DNA from: Garcia nutans
Lineage: Eukaryota > Streptophyta > Magnoliopsida > Malpighiales > Euphorbiaceae
Length of the DNA: 64,000 nucleotides
Direction of reading: 5' to 3'
Assembly: GCA_947685225.1 (NCBI GenBank)
Contig: CANTUV010000077.1
Coordinates: 384,501 to 448,500, forward strand
The translations under genes were made by a program, and so were the position numbers. The notes beneath the pieces were generated by a model. It saw only the letters and a program-made list of their open reading frames with translations. It made no database searches and had not been told where the DNA came from. Position 1 is the stretch's first letter. The number at the start of each line of letters is the position of its first letter. Of this stretch, positions 12,359 through 25,800 are shown in pieces.

Positions 12359-14685
12359 ATAAATTTGCAGTCATATTTTTGGTCAAGTGAGATTTGAGAA
12401 TCGTAACTAATTAGTATAGCCGAGGCAAGTAAAATCAAGTTGATTTTTCTGTATATATAATTGAACGGTATTTGATTAGCGCAAGTACTTCCCTCTTAAG
12501 ACGAAATGTTCTTCTACCGAGGCATTTTTACATCCTATATCTTTGACAGATCGCCTGTTGAAAACCAAACCTTTGAATCCATTGATCTATTGTTGATTTC
12601 TTGGAAGGATCTTTGAGGACAGTTGTAGAAGGCAGTTTTAGTATCGTCTAGTCATGTGCATTAGTATTTTATTTGGTTTTGTTATTCTGATACACACTTT
12701 GAAGGAACAATGTGGATGGAAAAGGAGGAGGAATTGATGGCAGGCAAGAAAAAGCAACAATTCTTCACCATATAAGCCTACAAAATACAATCGATACAAA
12801 TTGGAAATATTGAAGTATAACAGTTTTAAAGTTTTGCCTCATAATTCATTGATTGTTATCTTCTTCTTTTTTCTACCCTACAATTTCTCTTGTTTTTCCT
12901 TCTTTTTTTTTTTTATGAAATTAAGTACAACTTATTGATTGGGGTTTCATAAGCAGACAAGACGTAATCTTTCTCTGCTCAAAAAAAGAAAGAATGTAAT
13001 CTTTCTGATATGTTTCACTAAATGGAACCAAAGGTATGCTTGCATCATGAAAAAACAAAAAAGAAAACAAAAGAAAAATTAAAGATAAGATAAAGAGATA
13101 AATTAAGAGAGATACTGATGAACAAAGATTAAGGTTTACCACATATTGCAATTCGTTTTCAAAAGTTGTCTGATTTATAACCATATATTTCTTGCTTAAC
13201 AATCAAGGGAAAGCTTTTTAAAAAAAAATTATTAGCAAGATTCAAATAGAATGCATAGAGGTGGCGCAATATCAACTTTCTATTAGTCAAATGAATAACA
13301 AATAAACAAAGAGAAAACAATATATAAAATTTTCCGTCAATCAAATGGATGATAAATGGACGAATTAAACGATGATGTATTATTTTGATTTTAAAATTTT
13401 GCAACTTTTTTTCATCATTGTTATAACTTGATTAACATTACAAATCAATCAATTTCTAAAATAAGAAAAAAAAAAGTTGAGAAGAACAAAAAAAAAAACA
13501 GAAAGATAATAAATAGTGATCCCAATAAACAAATGTGAATAATTTTATGTTGTTTATTGTCATTGCTAATAATGCTAAGTCAGGCATTTCTTGAAAGAGC
13601 TTTTTGCCAGAGGTCCAAAGCATTTTGCATTGAAATTTATTTGCTACCCTCCAATTGTTTGTTAGGACAGTACAATGATCATCATTGTCTTTGTCCTGAC
13701 AACTTTCATCCCATTATTTTATTGCTCAAAATTTTTATTTTTTATTTTTATTGGTGTGATTCTTGAGCAGTGTTTCCTGTCTTAAAAATGTGTTTTTTAT
13801 CCATAAAAATATAAAAAATTTAGTTTAGAAGGGTATTTAATCATTTTCAAGATTGTGAAATTATTGTCAACTTAAGAGAAAAATTACATCTTTTATTTTT
13901 GTCAATTTTTTTTCTAAGGAGGTTATTTTCCTTGCACTAGCCAGAAAAAACACTAATTATTTTTATTAAAAATTTAAATTATTAGTAGAAATATAATACT
14001 CATTTCCTTTTATATAAATTAAAATATCAGTTTCTACTTCTATTTTATATGTCATGATCTAATCAAAACTTGATTCACATCTCTCAAATTTAAAATGTAT
14101 TATTTTCTCCGTCTTTAAAAAGGTACATCCTCAAACCTAGCGTATGAAAGTGAGATCAGATCCAACAATCAGGCTTTGATAATAAATGACTCTACCGAAT
14201 CAAGTTTTTTTTTTAGAAAATCACTTATTCTAAAACTTTTTCTATACTAACACGCTTAACCGAATTAGTTAAAAGAAATTCTTTCAAAAAAATGAAAACA
14301 TGGATGCTTGTTCAGCATAAATAATGCATTTCCATTTCATAACCCTTCTAATAATATGACATTTAATTCACAATTTTTTTCAGAAAATTCGAGGGAAAAT
14401 TTGCACTAAATTTTAATTATATGCTATACATATTAATATCGAGTTTGACTATGAGGAATGAAATCATTACATTTTAAATCTTGATTACTATTTTGGGCAA
14501 TTAAGGAAAACTTATATAAGATTTTCCCACAAGGGTTTTTGAGGGTAAAGAGTCATTTTATGCCATAAAAGATAAAGAAAATTTTATATCTTAAAAACAA
14601 GGTCGTCAAAGGATAAATGATTAATAAAAGAAGCAAAATATATAGCTTTTGCTTGGAGTGAAGAGACATATTCACTTTGCAAAAT

Positions 14686-14720
<35 letters not shown>

Positions 14721-16443
14721 GAAGAATTGAAAATCAACTTGTTGTATATGAGAAAGCTGTTGATTAATTATTTGTGGTAGCACACTCATTTTCAACTTAC
14801 CATTAATTTAATTAATTACAAAAAGTTATAATCTTCTTTCTTAATTCTTATAATAAAGAAATTCTTAATTATTTATTTCCCTAACAAGAATAATAATCAT
14901 TTCTTGAATCTTTAATTCCTTTTTTGTTATTGTAGAGACCCACCAAAAATCTTTTTTTTTTTTGATAGAAACCCACCAAAAATCTTGATTAGTGGTTAAC
15001 TTTTTTTTTTTTAATATAATTTTAAAAAAAAAGTAATTATCTCACATATAAAAGGTAAATTAGCTTATCATTTAAAAGTTTTAGCATCTAAGTCTTTTTT
15101 TTTTAAAGTATTGATGTCGGCAGAGAAAGTCGATTTTTTGAGCCTATTATTTAAGAGAATATATATTCATTACTATGTTGTGACTCGATTTCAGATCTTT
15201 TAATTAGTAAATATATATTTTCAAGGATGATTATGAATTAAGCTATAGCAATTCAATTTCTTTTGAAAAGGTCTTTAAAATACAAAAAAAAAAAGACTTA
15301 TAATAAACAAATTCTGATTTTGTTAACCTTTCTTGCATGCTATTAAGATGAATTATGGATAGAATTGGAAGAAACATTTATCATTAATTAAATTATATTC
15401 TTTCAAGGGAAACTCACAATCTAAAAACAATAGTGTTATGAATTTTTTTTTAAATGAAAAATAGTTGATCATATAAAAGTGTAATATTTAATTATCAATT
15501 AATTTACAGATAAATTAATATATACATAAACTAATCTCACAAGAATCATATTTGGTTGGCTATATATCATTAGCCCTTCAATATTTCTTTTATTAATGGT
15601 ATGGTGAGCTAAAGCAATCACACTAGTCAATTCCCAAAAATAGACCAATTTAAAAATAACAAAATATTTTTAAAACTATATTAGTCTTTTAACACTATCT
15701 TTAATATGATTTAAATTAATTTTTCTTGATCTATTTTTTATTAATTACATAGAGAAAGAAAAATACTTAAAATTTAAACCCGAGATTTGAATAAAAGCAA
15801 CAATGCTATTAACTGTCAAACTAATATTTAGTGGTTCTCTTTATCTAAATTTTAATACTATATTAATAACGAGAATTAATATGATTGATTTAAATTTTAA
15901 TTTTAATTTTTATATATATTTAAGAATGGAAAAGATAAATATATTCTAATTTATTTTAAAAAAGAAATTTAACATCGATTAACATTTTTAAGGACATTAA
16001 ATTTAGCTTAGTTATAGGAATAAAATCAATCTTAAAAATTTGATATATCAAAAGTGTTTTGAATTACAAGGTGCAAAAGACTTTCTATTACATTTTAAAT
16101 TAACTTTTTAATATTAATTAGATTGGTTATGAAGGCATATATAAATATAATTAGTTTATGGTCCCCTCTAAATTAATTAATTAATTATACATCGAATTTT
16201 CTTTCTTTATTTATAAGTGTTGAAAAGTAATGAAGAAGGCAACATTACTAATTTAATTAGAAAACCTAATCCCAAAATATGACATATAGATTAAATTAAA
16301 GGGAGATAAGGTCATCATCTTCTATATATACATATATATTTTATAATTATAAGCACTCAGATAATGACTTATAAATATTTAATTAATTGAATTTAATATT
16401 CAATTAATTGTTGCCTCTCTTCAATTAGTTAAAGTTTTATTAT

Positions 16444-16476
<33 letters not shown>

Positions 16477-17399
16477 TATTTTTTGTAATAAACCCAAAAG
16501 TTGACAGGCTAAAAGGCTTAGTTACATTAGTTTAAGAAAAAAAAATTAATTAAAGAATTCCAACAAGAAGGTAATTAAATATTTAATAAAGCTATAGGAG
16601 CATGATAGGTACTTCCACGTCCATTATTTGTTCTCATCAAATAACATGGTAGACATTGCTAGCTAGTAATAATAATATTTTTTGTAGATGAAATTGAATA
16701 TTTAATTAATTATTAAAATAAAATAATATAAAATTATAATATTTTATAGTATAATTATAAATCTTTAAAAATAATATGAATATAATTGAAATTATAAATA
16801 GTGATAATAATAATTTTAAGTTAAAAGATTGGCTGTTTAACTGTAATTAATAATTACTTTCGACTTTTTCAATAATTTTTATTTTATATATGAATATATC
16901 AATAAATATAAATTTGATGCAAAAGTAAAACCTATAATTTTGATTGACTTATTAATCAAATAAAAATTAAAATATACCACAAAAAATAAAAGAAAAAAAA
17001 ATACACTCAATGGATAAAGAAACAAAAATATAAATAAAAAACTATAAAATAAAATTAAATCTATTCAAAATAAAAATTAATTTGAATGTTTTCAAATAAC
17101 TAAATTAAGTAAAATTAAAAATAGATGAAAATAGTCCAACCACGATCAACCTAAACAAAATTAATGATAACTCGAAACATAAAAAAAGAAATATTTTTTT
17201 TACAAGAGACAAGAAAATTATATAATTATTTTCCAAATCTTAAAATATAAAATATAAAATAATAATATAATAAATAAATTAAATCCATAATCTTCAATTG
17301 ATTAATAATTAAATGTGAAGTGGAGGCCGACTTTTTAAAATAAACATTAAAAATTATCTCATAATAAATAAATTTATTATATATATATAGTAAATTTGA

Positions 17400-17690
17400 T
17401 GGGCTTTTAACAAAAATACAAAAAAAAATTAAAAATAATTCTAAATTTATTATATTTATAAAATATTTATCAAAATACCATAATTTATAAAATATTTACC
17501 AAAATATCAAATTTTTATTAGTTACAGTGAGTTTACAATGAGTTTATAATGAGTTTATTATGAGTTTATAAATTTTACACAGTTTATAATGAATTTATAA
17601 TAAAATAACTAAAATATTTCCAATAAAAAAATTTAAAAATTTAAAAATACGGTGAATAGCGTCAATTTTTAAAATTTGATTTAGATAGAG
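17400..17690. repeat. Dispersed AT-rich repeat, copy 1
   Basis: This stretch has repeated GAGTTTATAATGAGTTTAT phrases followed by AATAACTAAAATATTT and then a short ACGGTG...GTCAATTTTT tail. The same ordered phrases occur at about 52310-52570, so both look like copies of one old non-coding element. Ends are not defined and no TIRs were found. Confidence 0.4.
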
Positions 17691-18504
17691 TTATTTGGAT
17701 TCAAGATTTTCTTTGGTTCTTGGAGTCACTTCCACATAGTTATGTAATTTATTTTATTGGTAATCAATACTATTTTTGGTAATATATATATATTGACAAC
17801 AATTATATTATATATATATATATATATATATATGATTAATAAAAATTAATTTTATAGAAAAAATAAATAAATGAATTTTAAAATGGAAAAATATGCATAG
17901 AGAGAGAGAGAACACGTTTGCAAAAGCAACCACTATAGAAACATGCATAAGCTAAGCTCTCTACACTCAACACAATTCTCTTTTATTCTCCCTATATCAG
18001 GACACATAATAATTCAATATTCCCTTTTTTTAACCTAAATTATAAATCAATTATTGTTTTACCGTGTTAAATCTCTATTTTACTCATATTTAATTTTATT
18101 CATTGAAAATATTTAATAAATATATCACATATTAAAATAAGAATATATAAAAATAAAAATAGTACATGTAAATTTATATTTTCAGCAAAAATAATTAATT
18201 TTTTCTTAATTATTGTGAAATAAAAAAAATATATCTATTACTATTAATTCAGGCCAGAAGAAGTATATTTTATTATCAATTAATTTTAGTTCAATAATAT
18301 TATAATTATTTATATAATTATATATAAAAGTTTTGAGTCTAAGAATTGACTGTATTACGGTAACAGAATTGAATTATTCAAAAAATAAAATATTTCTGAT
18401 TTTATGTTAGTTCCATTATCAGTTTATATAAGAATAAGAAGCACTATCTCATGAAAGCATTTTTATATATTCATTCAATAAAAAAGATATTAATATTTAA
18501 TATC

Positions 18505-18507
<3 letters not shown>

Positions 18508-18546
<39 letters not shown>

Positions 18547-18641
18547 GAACCAGCTGGGGTAGCCCAGCTGGCCACCTATTGTTACTCTCAATTGAGAGGG
18601 TAGAGGTTCGATTTTCATAAAATTATATTTTGGGGTTGAGC

Positions 18642-18688
<47 letters not shown>

Positions 18689-18690
18689 GG
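18508..18690 (+). mobile_element. Short tRNA-like SINE flanked by a duplicated (TA)n tract
   Basis: The unit at about 18548-18650 carries an A box TAGCCCAGCTGG and, about 36 bases later, a B-box-like GGTTCGATTTT, so it looks tRNA-derived. It ends in a T-rich stretch before a second (TA)n tract. Both flanks read (TA)n followed by AAGGTATG (ending at 18547 and 18689), so the target duplication seems to include the microsatellite itself. The family is not recognised. Confidence 0.65.
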
Positions 18691-19816
18691 AGTGGTAACT
18701 AATCTGATCATCTTCTCCACCATTAACGCAACTTGTTCCTTCCAATTATACATATTATAAAGATTGTTTTTTCGGGTCAAATTTAATAATTTTGCAATTT
18801 TTTAAATGTTTTTTTTTCGTCTTTTTGTGTAATATTTATTATAATCTATGGTGATCATAATACACCCACTTCAAATTAAAACTAAATTTAGAGTTGCAAC
18901 CGACTTTTCTCTCTCTCTCTTCCCATTTCAAACAAATTCAATTTATTTAATTGTAAATATTTTTTTCAATATATATAAAATGCATATATACATATAATTA
19001 TTAATTTATATAAAAACAAAAAGTTGAGTTTATGTACCTTGTCCTCTCTTTACATTTTAAATTCATAATATACTTTACTGAATATATTTCTTTTTCAAAC
19101 ACTTCAATAAAATGGTTCGACTATAAAATCATTAAATCTTTTATTTATTAATGTTATTTAAAAAAATAAAAAAAAATTATATTTAAATCTTAAATTATGG
19201 TATTGAAATCATTAATGTGTGGCCGTACTTCATTTTTTTTCTTGTTTTTATTCTTTTAATTTAATATATAAAAGACTTTTATTGTTTTAGGATAAAACAA
19301 TATTAATTTTCAAGTTGATGTTACCTTCTTTTTTTTTTCCTTTTTCTCACTCTTCTGCCTTTTGCATAATTAAAAGTCATTACATGAAAAAACGTATTTT
19401 TAGGTATAATAATAAATTAAAAAAATAATTATTTTGTAATATAATTTCACACTCTCTATATAAGTAATTTCCATTACCTCTATTAATTATTCCTTTAAGC
19501 AAATGGAATAGCTTCTTCATGCAAATATAAAATTGATTTAATAATTACATTTACAAGATAATAACAATTAATTAACTTAGTAATAATATGAAGATAATAA
19601 TAATAATAATAATAATTTTAATTATATTAATAATTAAGGCAAAAGAAAAATAGAAAAAAGAAAAAGAATAAAATTAAAGATCCTAAACTCCCTCTAAAAA
19701 TAACCCAAATTAAGAAACCTATAGCAACTATCACATTCACACACACCATTTTTTATCATAATCACAAATACAAATATTTTTTTTTTGGTTAATAATTAAT
19801 TAATTAAATATAATCT

Positions 19817-22800
19817 TCAAAAGTTTGTGAAATGACTTTGTAGTGGTTGAATCATTTGTAGATCAGTTGTTGTTTGACAAGAATTCTCTTCCCCAATCAT
19901 GCTCCTGAAAAAATATTAACATAAATTCATATGTTACATTTTTTTAATATAAATTTTAAAATATCAATCTCAAAAGCTAGTTATTAAAATTAAAAAAAAA
20001 TAGATCATATTCTTTGTCTTTTATAGATATAAAATTTAACAAATTAAAAAAATAAAAAAATTTAATTGATATAATATCCATAATAATTATATTACGAATT
20101 AGTTTTCACAAATTTTATTAATATTGATATTAATTATATTAACATTTCTAGTTATAGTAATAACAATTAGAAATTTTAAATTTTTTAATATAATTTTAGA
20201 AGTGTGAAATTCAAAAACTAGCTAATAAAATTAAAGAGTCTATTTTTATATTAATTAGATTATAATATGTAATGTGAAATTTTAACACTCTTTAAGCAGC
20301 AATAAATAATATATTTTTATTAAAATGTATTTTATTTTTATTAAAATTTGTCATGATAATTTTATAACTATGCAATTTTTTAAATGACTTCAAAAAAAAG
20401 TAATTACAACAAATTATAATAGAGATACATCTCAATAAAAATAAAATATCTCAATAAAGAAAATAAAATATTTATTGCTGTTCAAAGAATATACAATTTA
20501 ATATATAACAAAATAATTTTTTTAATTAAGATAATATTGATATTGATTAAAAATATTTATTTTTATTTTAAAATTTCTTACTCTCTAGGACGAGATGCCC
20601 AAAGGGAACTAAGAGCTCGTAATCGACTATAATATTCTCCGATCACTAGAAAACATCGAGCTGCTTGTCGAGCGGTCAATATCCGTCGTAGTTGATGAAA
20701 AGTTTGCTGTCTCAAATTATCAGCCTATTTTTTAAATATAAAATAAAATAATATTAGTAAAAATTAATTTGTAATATCATTATATATATAAATTAAAAAA
20801 AAATACAATCACTATATATGTTTAAATAAATAAATGTTTAAATAAATAAAAGCTGTAAAAATGGGTCCCAAAATGCAAAAAGGCACATGGGCACAACAAA
20901 TGTTAAACATTTCAAAAGGGTTGAAACTCATGAAATTGTCTTTATCTTATAGATTTGGACATTTTCAATCATATATTAAAAAAATATTAAATACAAACAT
21001 ATCATATATATATATATAAATATTTCTCAAAATATTTAAATAATTTAGGAGTTTAAGTGTTTTATTTAAATAAATAAATTTTGTTGATAGGTTTGGCTAG
21101 GGTTTTTATTTCAACAAACATCGTTTTCTAACCACCTTTTGATAGCAACCTTTAAGATGAAGAAACCGCATCAATACCTTAGCAATCAACATTTCTAAAA
21201 TGGAGACTTCTCAGCAGCAAATTTAAGCATATTATATATACATATAAAAAATATTATTAAAAAAATATATACCTACACTTACTGATTTTAAATATATATG
21301 CTTCTAAATAATATAAAATCTAAATCAATTTTTTTTTCACATTTGACAATGAATCAAGATCGATTTTCCCTCGTTCATATTAATACTAAAATAAATATTA
21401 TTAAAATAATTATTAGTTTATTATTAAAAATAATTTAAAATAAGCTATATATATAAAGAATATTATTAAAATAATATATACCGAAACATACACTAATTCT
21501 AAAATTATATATATTTTTTGAACAAGAAAATTACAATTAATTCTTTCTCTTTCATACTAAATAATGAAATAATAAAATCCGAATCAACTTCCCTTCTTTA
21601 AAAATATATTACTAAAATAATTATTGGTTTATTATTAAAAAATAATTTAATATAAGCTACAATAATGTGTATGTTAATGAATCATCTATAATTTAATAAA
21701 ATGTGATATTGACTACTACAAATGAATATAAAATTCTTAAAGGTGATAGATATATTTATATATTATAAGATTATATAAATTAGATTGGTGGATCCATGTT
21801 AAATATTATGGACATTAGTGTAGCAAATCTCGTTGACTAAGTTATATATATAATTAGTTTTTAAAAAAATAGAAAAAATAAATAAATGTTTATGCAAGCC
21901 TAGTTAATTTAGATAAAAAAAAAAACAGTCAATAAAAATGTTAAAATCAAGTTGATGTGATGTGATGAAGTGTAAGAGATGAGACTCTTACACTTCAGGT
22001 GTACGGTAGAATTGGCGGGGCAATATAATTATAATGACATTAGAAATATACATTTTATCTACCAATTTAATTAGCTCTTCAAGATTTTATTTTTTTATTT
22101 TTCTAATTTTGAGTTTTTTAATCCATTAATATTAATGTTATTTTGGTATAATTATTAAAAAAATTTTAAAATATAGTATTTTATCAGTTCAATTTAAATT
22201 TATAACTTTTATCGATTAAATATTAAATTTAGTTTTTTGATATCAATTCAGACAACTTTCTAGCTTTTATTAATAAAAATACATTTGAATTAAACTAACA
22301 ATTAATTTTTTTTTAATATTCAGGTCAATTATTTTTAAAATTATAAAATTTTTAATTTAATTCTTAATCAAAATCAAATTTATTTTAAAAAAATATTTCA
22401 TACATTCAACAAATTTTAATGTTTCTAACTTATATGTAGTGAAAAATGCATGCCAAATTAAATAAAAAATTATAAAATTATAAAAAAATCCTAATAATAA
22501 CCTAATTCAAGTGGGGAGACTTTCATTAGTAAGATAAATAATCTAAGAAATTATCTAATCTACATAATGATAATTATTTCAATAATTTGATTAGTCAAAA
22601 AGAGAAATCGAGAATTTTGAAGAACTTAATAGTCTTAATCTTGACATGAACATAAAGCAGACACAAACCTCTATACATAGCTAGCTTAAAGCATGAAATT
22701 TAGGGCTATTCAAGAAATCAAGTAATTAAAGGGTTTTGATATTCAAGTCATTAAGTCATGTGAGGTAGACTTCTATATATCCCCCAAGAACTTTCTTCAA

Positions 22801-25800
22801 CCTTAGAGAGAAAGCTTATATTCATGTGAGGTAGACTTCTATATATTCCCCAAGAACTTTCTTCAACCTCAGAGAGAAAGCTTATATGCTTTCAATTTTA
22901 TCGTTTTCATATAGCATTAATTAAACTTGGCTTCAACATAAAAGCAAATATCAAATCAACCCAAACTCCAAACATTATATATAATTTCTAAATAATAGGA
23001 GTCAAAGTCGGCTAGTAAGACAAAGTCTACTAGTAAGACAATGAGGGTATTACTCAAAATTTTTGTTATTAATGGTAAGCAAATTTCAATAGCTATGGTT
23101 AACTAATATAATTCAGTTTAAATCGATTAAGCCTTAATTTTAAGTATAATCAGCTAGCTAGTCTTAAATAAAAAAATTATAGTAATCTCATCTTATTATT
23201 AAATTATTTTTACCTGACGAACAAATCCTTCGAGGTTGGCGAGCTTGCCTAAGGCTATCGCCATCTGTTGCATTCCATCCATAACTTGCCCATTGGCAAT
23301 GGTGACAACTAGAGACTGTTGAAGTTGCTCTAAGCCTTGAAAGAGAGCCTCTTCTGCTTGCTGTGAGGAATGTTGCAGGCTGTAAATCCCCATAATTTGC
23401 TGTTCTGTTAATGGGTCTAATTGACTTATTAACATCTGCTTAGTAAGGACAAAGAAAAAAGCAAGAGTATTTTAGTCATTTTATATAAGTTAAATATATA
23501 TAAATTTTTCTATGATACTGAAACACTCGGTACTGTTATTCTCGTCAATTTTTTTAAATAATAAATTTAAAATTGATTTTTTATTATTATTAAAAATAAA
23601 GATATCTCAATTGGGTCATTCCCACCAATTCCTTTTCCTTATTTATTTTGATGAAGAAAGACCGCACCTTTTTAAGGGCACTTTTAAATGGATAATGTGC
23701 CTTTTACAAGGGAATATTTTCACCTCTTAAGATATGCTATCCCTTACTATTCACGAACATACCCTTTTGGTCAAAATTACCATAATTACCCAATCCAATT
23801 TCTCCATTCCATTCTGCTGCTTCCCAATTTTCCTTTAAAATTACTATATTACCCTTGCACATTAAGTACTACAAAAATGGCAATGTGCTGTGCAGAAATC
23901 CAACATAAACAATGAAGGAAAGAATTCCAAACCTTGATGAGTTCTGAAGGCCTAAAACCACCCATCCAGAGGAAGCAGCGCTCCGCCGGCGTCGACCACA
24001 TTCCAGTGATGATGTGAAAAACATCAGATTTAGCAGCCACTCCTTTCAACCGAAAAATTTCATCATAATGTGAAATGTATCTATCTACTATGACTCTCAA
24101 GTCACCATCTGACAAATGTGCTTGTAATCCTGTTCTAAATTCTGACATATGTCTATGATCATCCTCTAGCCATCTTGCATACTCCATATCAAATATTGCA
24201 GCTCCTGATTTTACAATAAACAATATCAATATCAATAATTTCTTTAAAAAAAAGAAAGTTGAACACATTATTTTTTTTGATAAAAAATATTATCTGAAAT
24301 CTTCGATTTTTTAATGTTTCTTGAGATTATACTAAATGAATTATTAATCTTCTTTAAGTAACTATTTTTATTAAAGAATCCCAGAAAGATTTTGATTATA
24401 AATAATATCAATTTTAATCCTTTTTTTAAAAAGAAGAAGTTGAGCATATTGATTTTTCGATAAAAAATACAATTTGAAATCTTCAGTTTTCTAATGTTTT
24501 TTGAGATAATACTAAATGAATTGTTAATCTTCCCTAAGTAACTGTTTTTATTAAAGAATTCCAGAAAGATTTCGGTCAAATTAAGAAAACCTTGCCCAAA
24601 CGAAATCATTATAAGATTGTAATGATAATATATATTTTTCAAATTTTGACTGGAAGAAAACCAAAGAATTTGAATAAATTGGGTCGATACTCAACCGCCA
24701 ATGATCACCCAATTGAAAATTATAAGAATTATGTTTTTCTATTTATTTATTTTTATGCATATTTTTCAGATGGACTTAACTATCAAAGAATATTTTGTTC
24801 TTGGTCTTATTATATGACTATTATAATTTAATTAAGATTTATAATTTATAATTTATAATATTTTTGGATTAAGCTAAACGCCACCTAAATTATGTCCATC
24901 TCACCCCAAGACAAAATAAATCACCTGCTGCCATGTTGGGCTTTTATTAAATATTTTCATGACAGAGATATCAAACTTTTCTTTTCTTTTTTTTCTAAAT
25001 TATTTTCTTTTCCACTTTGCTTCCTTTAATAAAATAAATAATAAAAAAAAAACTTTATCTATGAATTTTTTTAGAGGCTCACCAGAGCTTATATTGCCAC
25101 CAGCACCACCACAGCCACCTAAAAACAATCCCTGTAAAGCAAAGTCAAAAAGAAAAACGTTTTGTTAAAAAAAAGTACCCAATTATCAAAATTTGAAAAA
25201 ATTTCAACTAATCGAGTTTAAAATTATAATTTAAAAACCTGCTGGCGAGCCCTTTGGAGGTCTTGCTCTAACTGAGTGAGTTTGATTCTGCTAGATTCTA
25301 GCTGCTGCACATAGGCCTGTTTCGATATATAGATATATATATATATATATATTAATATTTATATACATAGAAGAAGACACATTAATGGTGGGTTGTTGCA
25401 TTAATTTCTACCACCTATGAATGTACATTAAAAATTTACATGCACAAATGCCCACATATAAGCATTTAATTAAGCTTCCAATTCGGTGGAAAATGACCCA
25501 TACCTTCTTTCTAAGGCGGCTCTTTCTTGCAGCTTCTCTGTTTTGAGCTAAACGTCTTAATGTCTGAAATCAACACGGAAAAAGTTAGAAACTTTAATCT
25601 CTAAATTTAACAGTAAAAAGAAGAAAGATATGTAGAACAGAAAAAAAAAAAGAGGAGATTTTTGTAGCAGTACCTTAGCATCAAGCTGTTTCTCTGATGT
25701 TGAACCCTTCCTCTGCATCATTACAAAATTTATATGTAAAAAGTAATAATAGAATATAGGAAAAAATAATAATAATTTGAGAAGACAGAAGAAGGAAAAT

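Larger units (their letters stand above)
12359..19816. other. Long AT-rich intergenic spacer
   Basis: No gene is recognised. The first few hundred bases are probably the 3' UTR of the ADA3-like gene. The rest is strongly A/T-rich, with (AT)n at about 14688-14716, (AAT)n at about 16446-16476, (AT)n at about 17808-17834, a second SINE near 18.5 kb and (AAT)n near 19600. ORFs here are short and low-complexity. Confidence 0.6.

Noticed and set aside
24268..24642. 124-codon minus-strand ORF with an internal protein repeat
   Set aside because: It is the tandem intron duplication read through; composition is low-complexity and it lies inside TGA9 intron 8.
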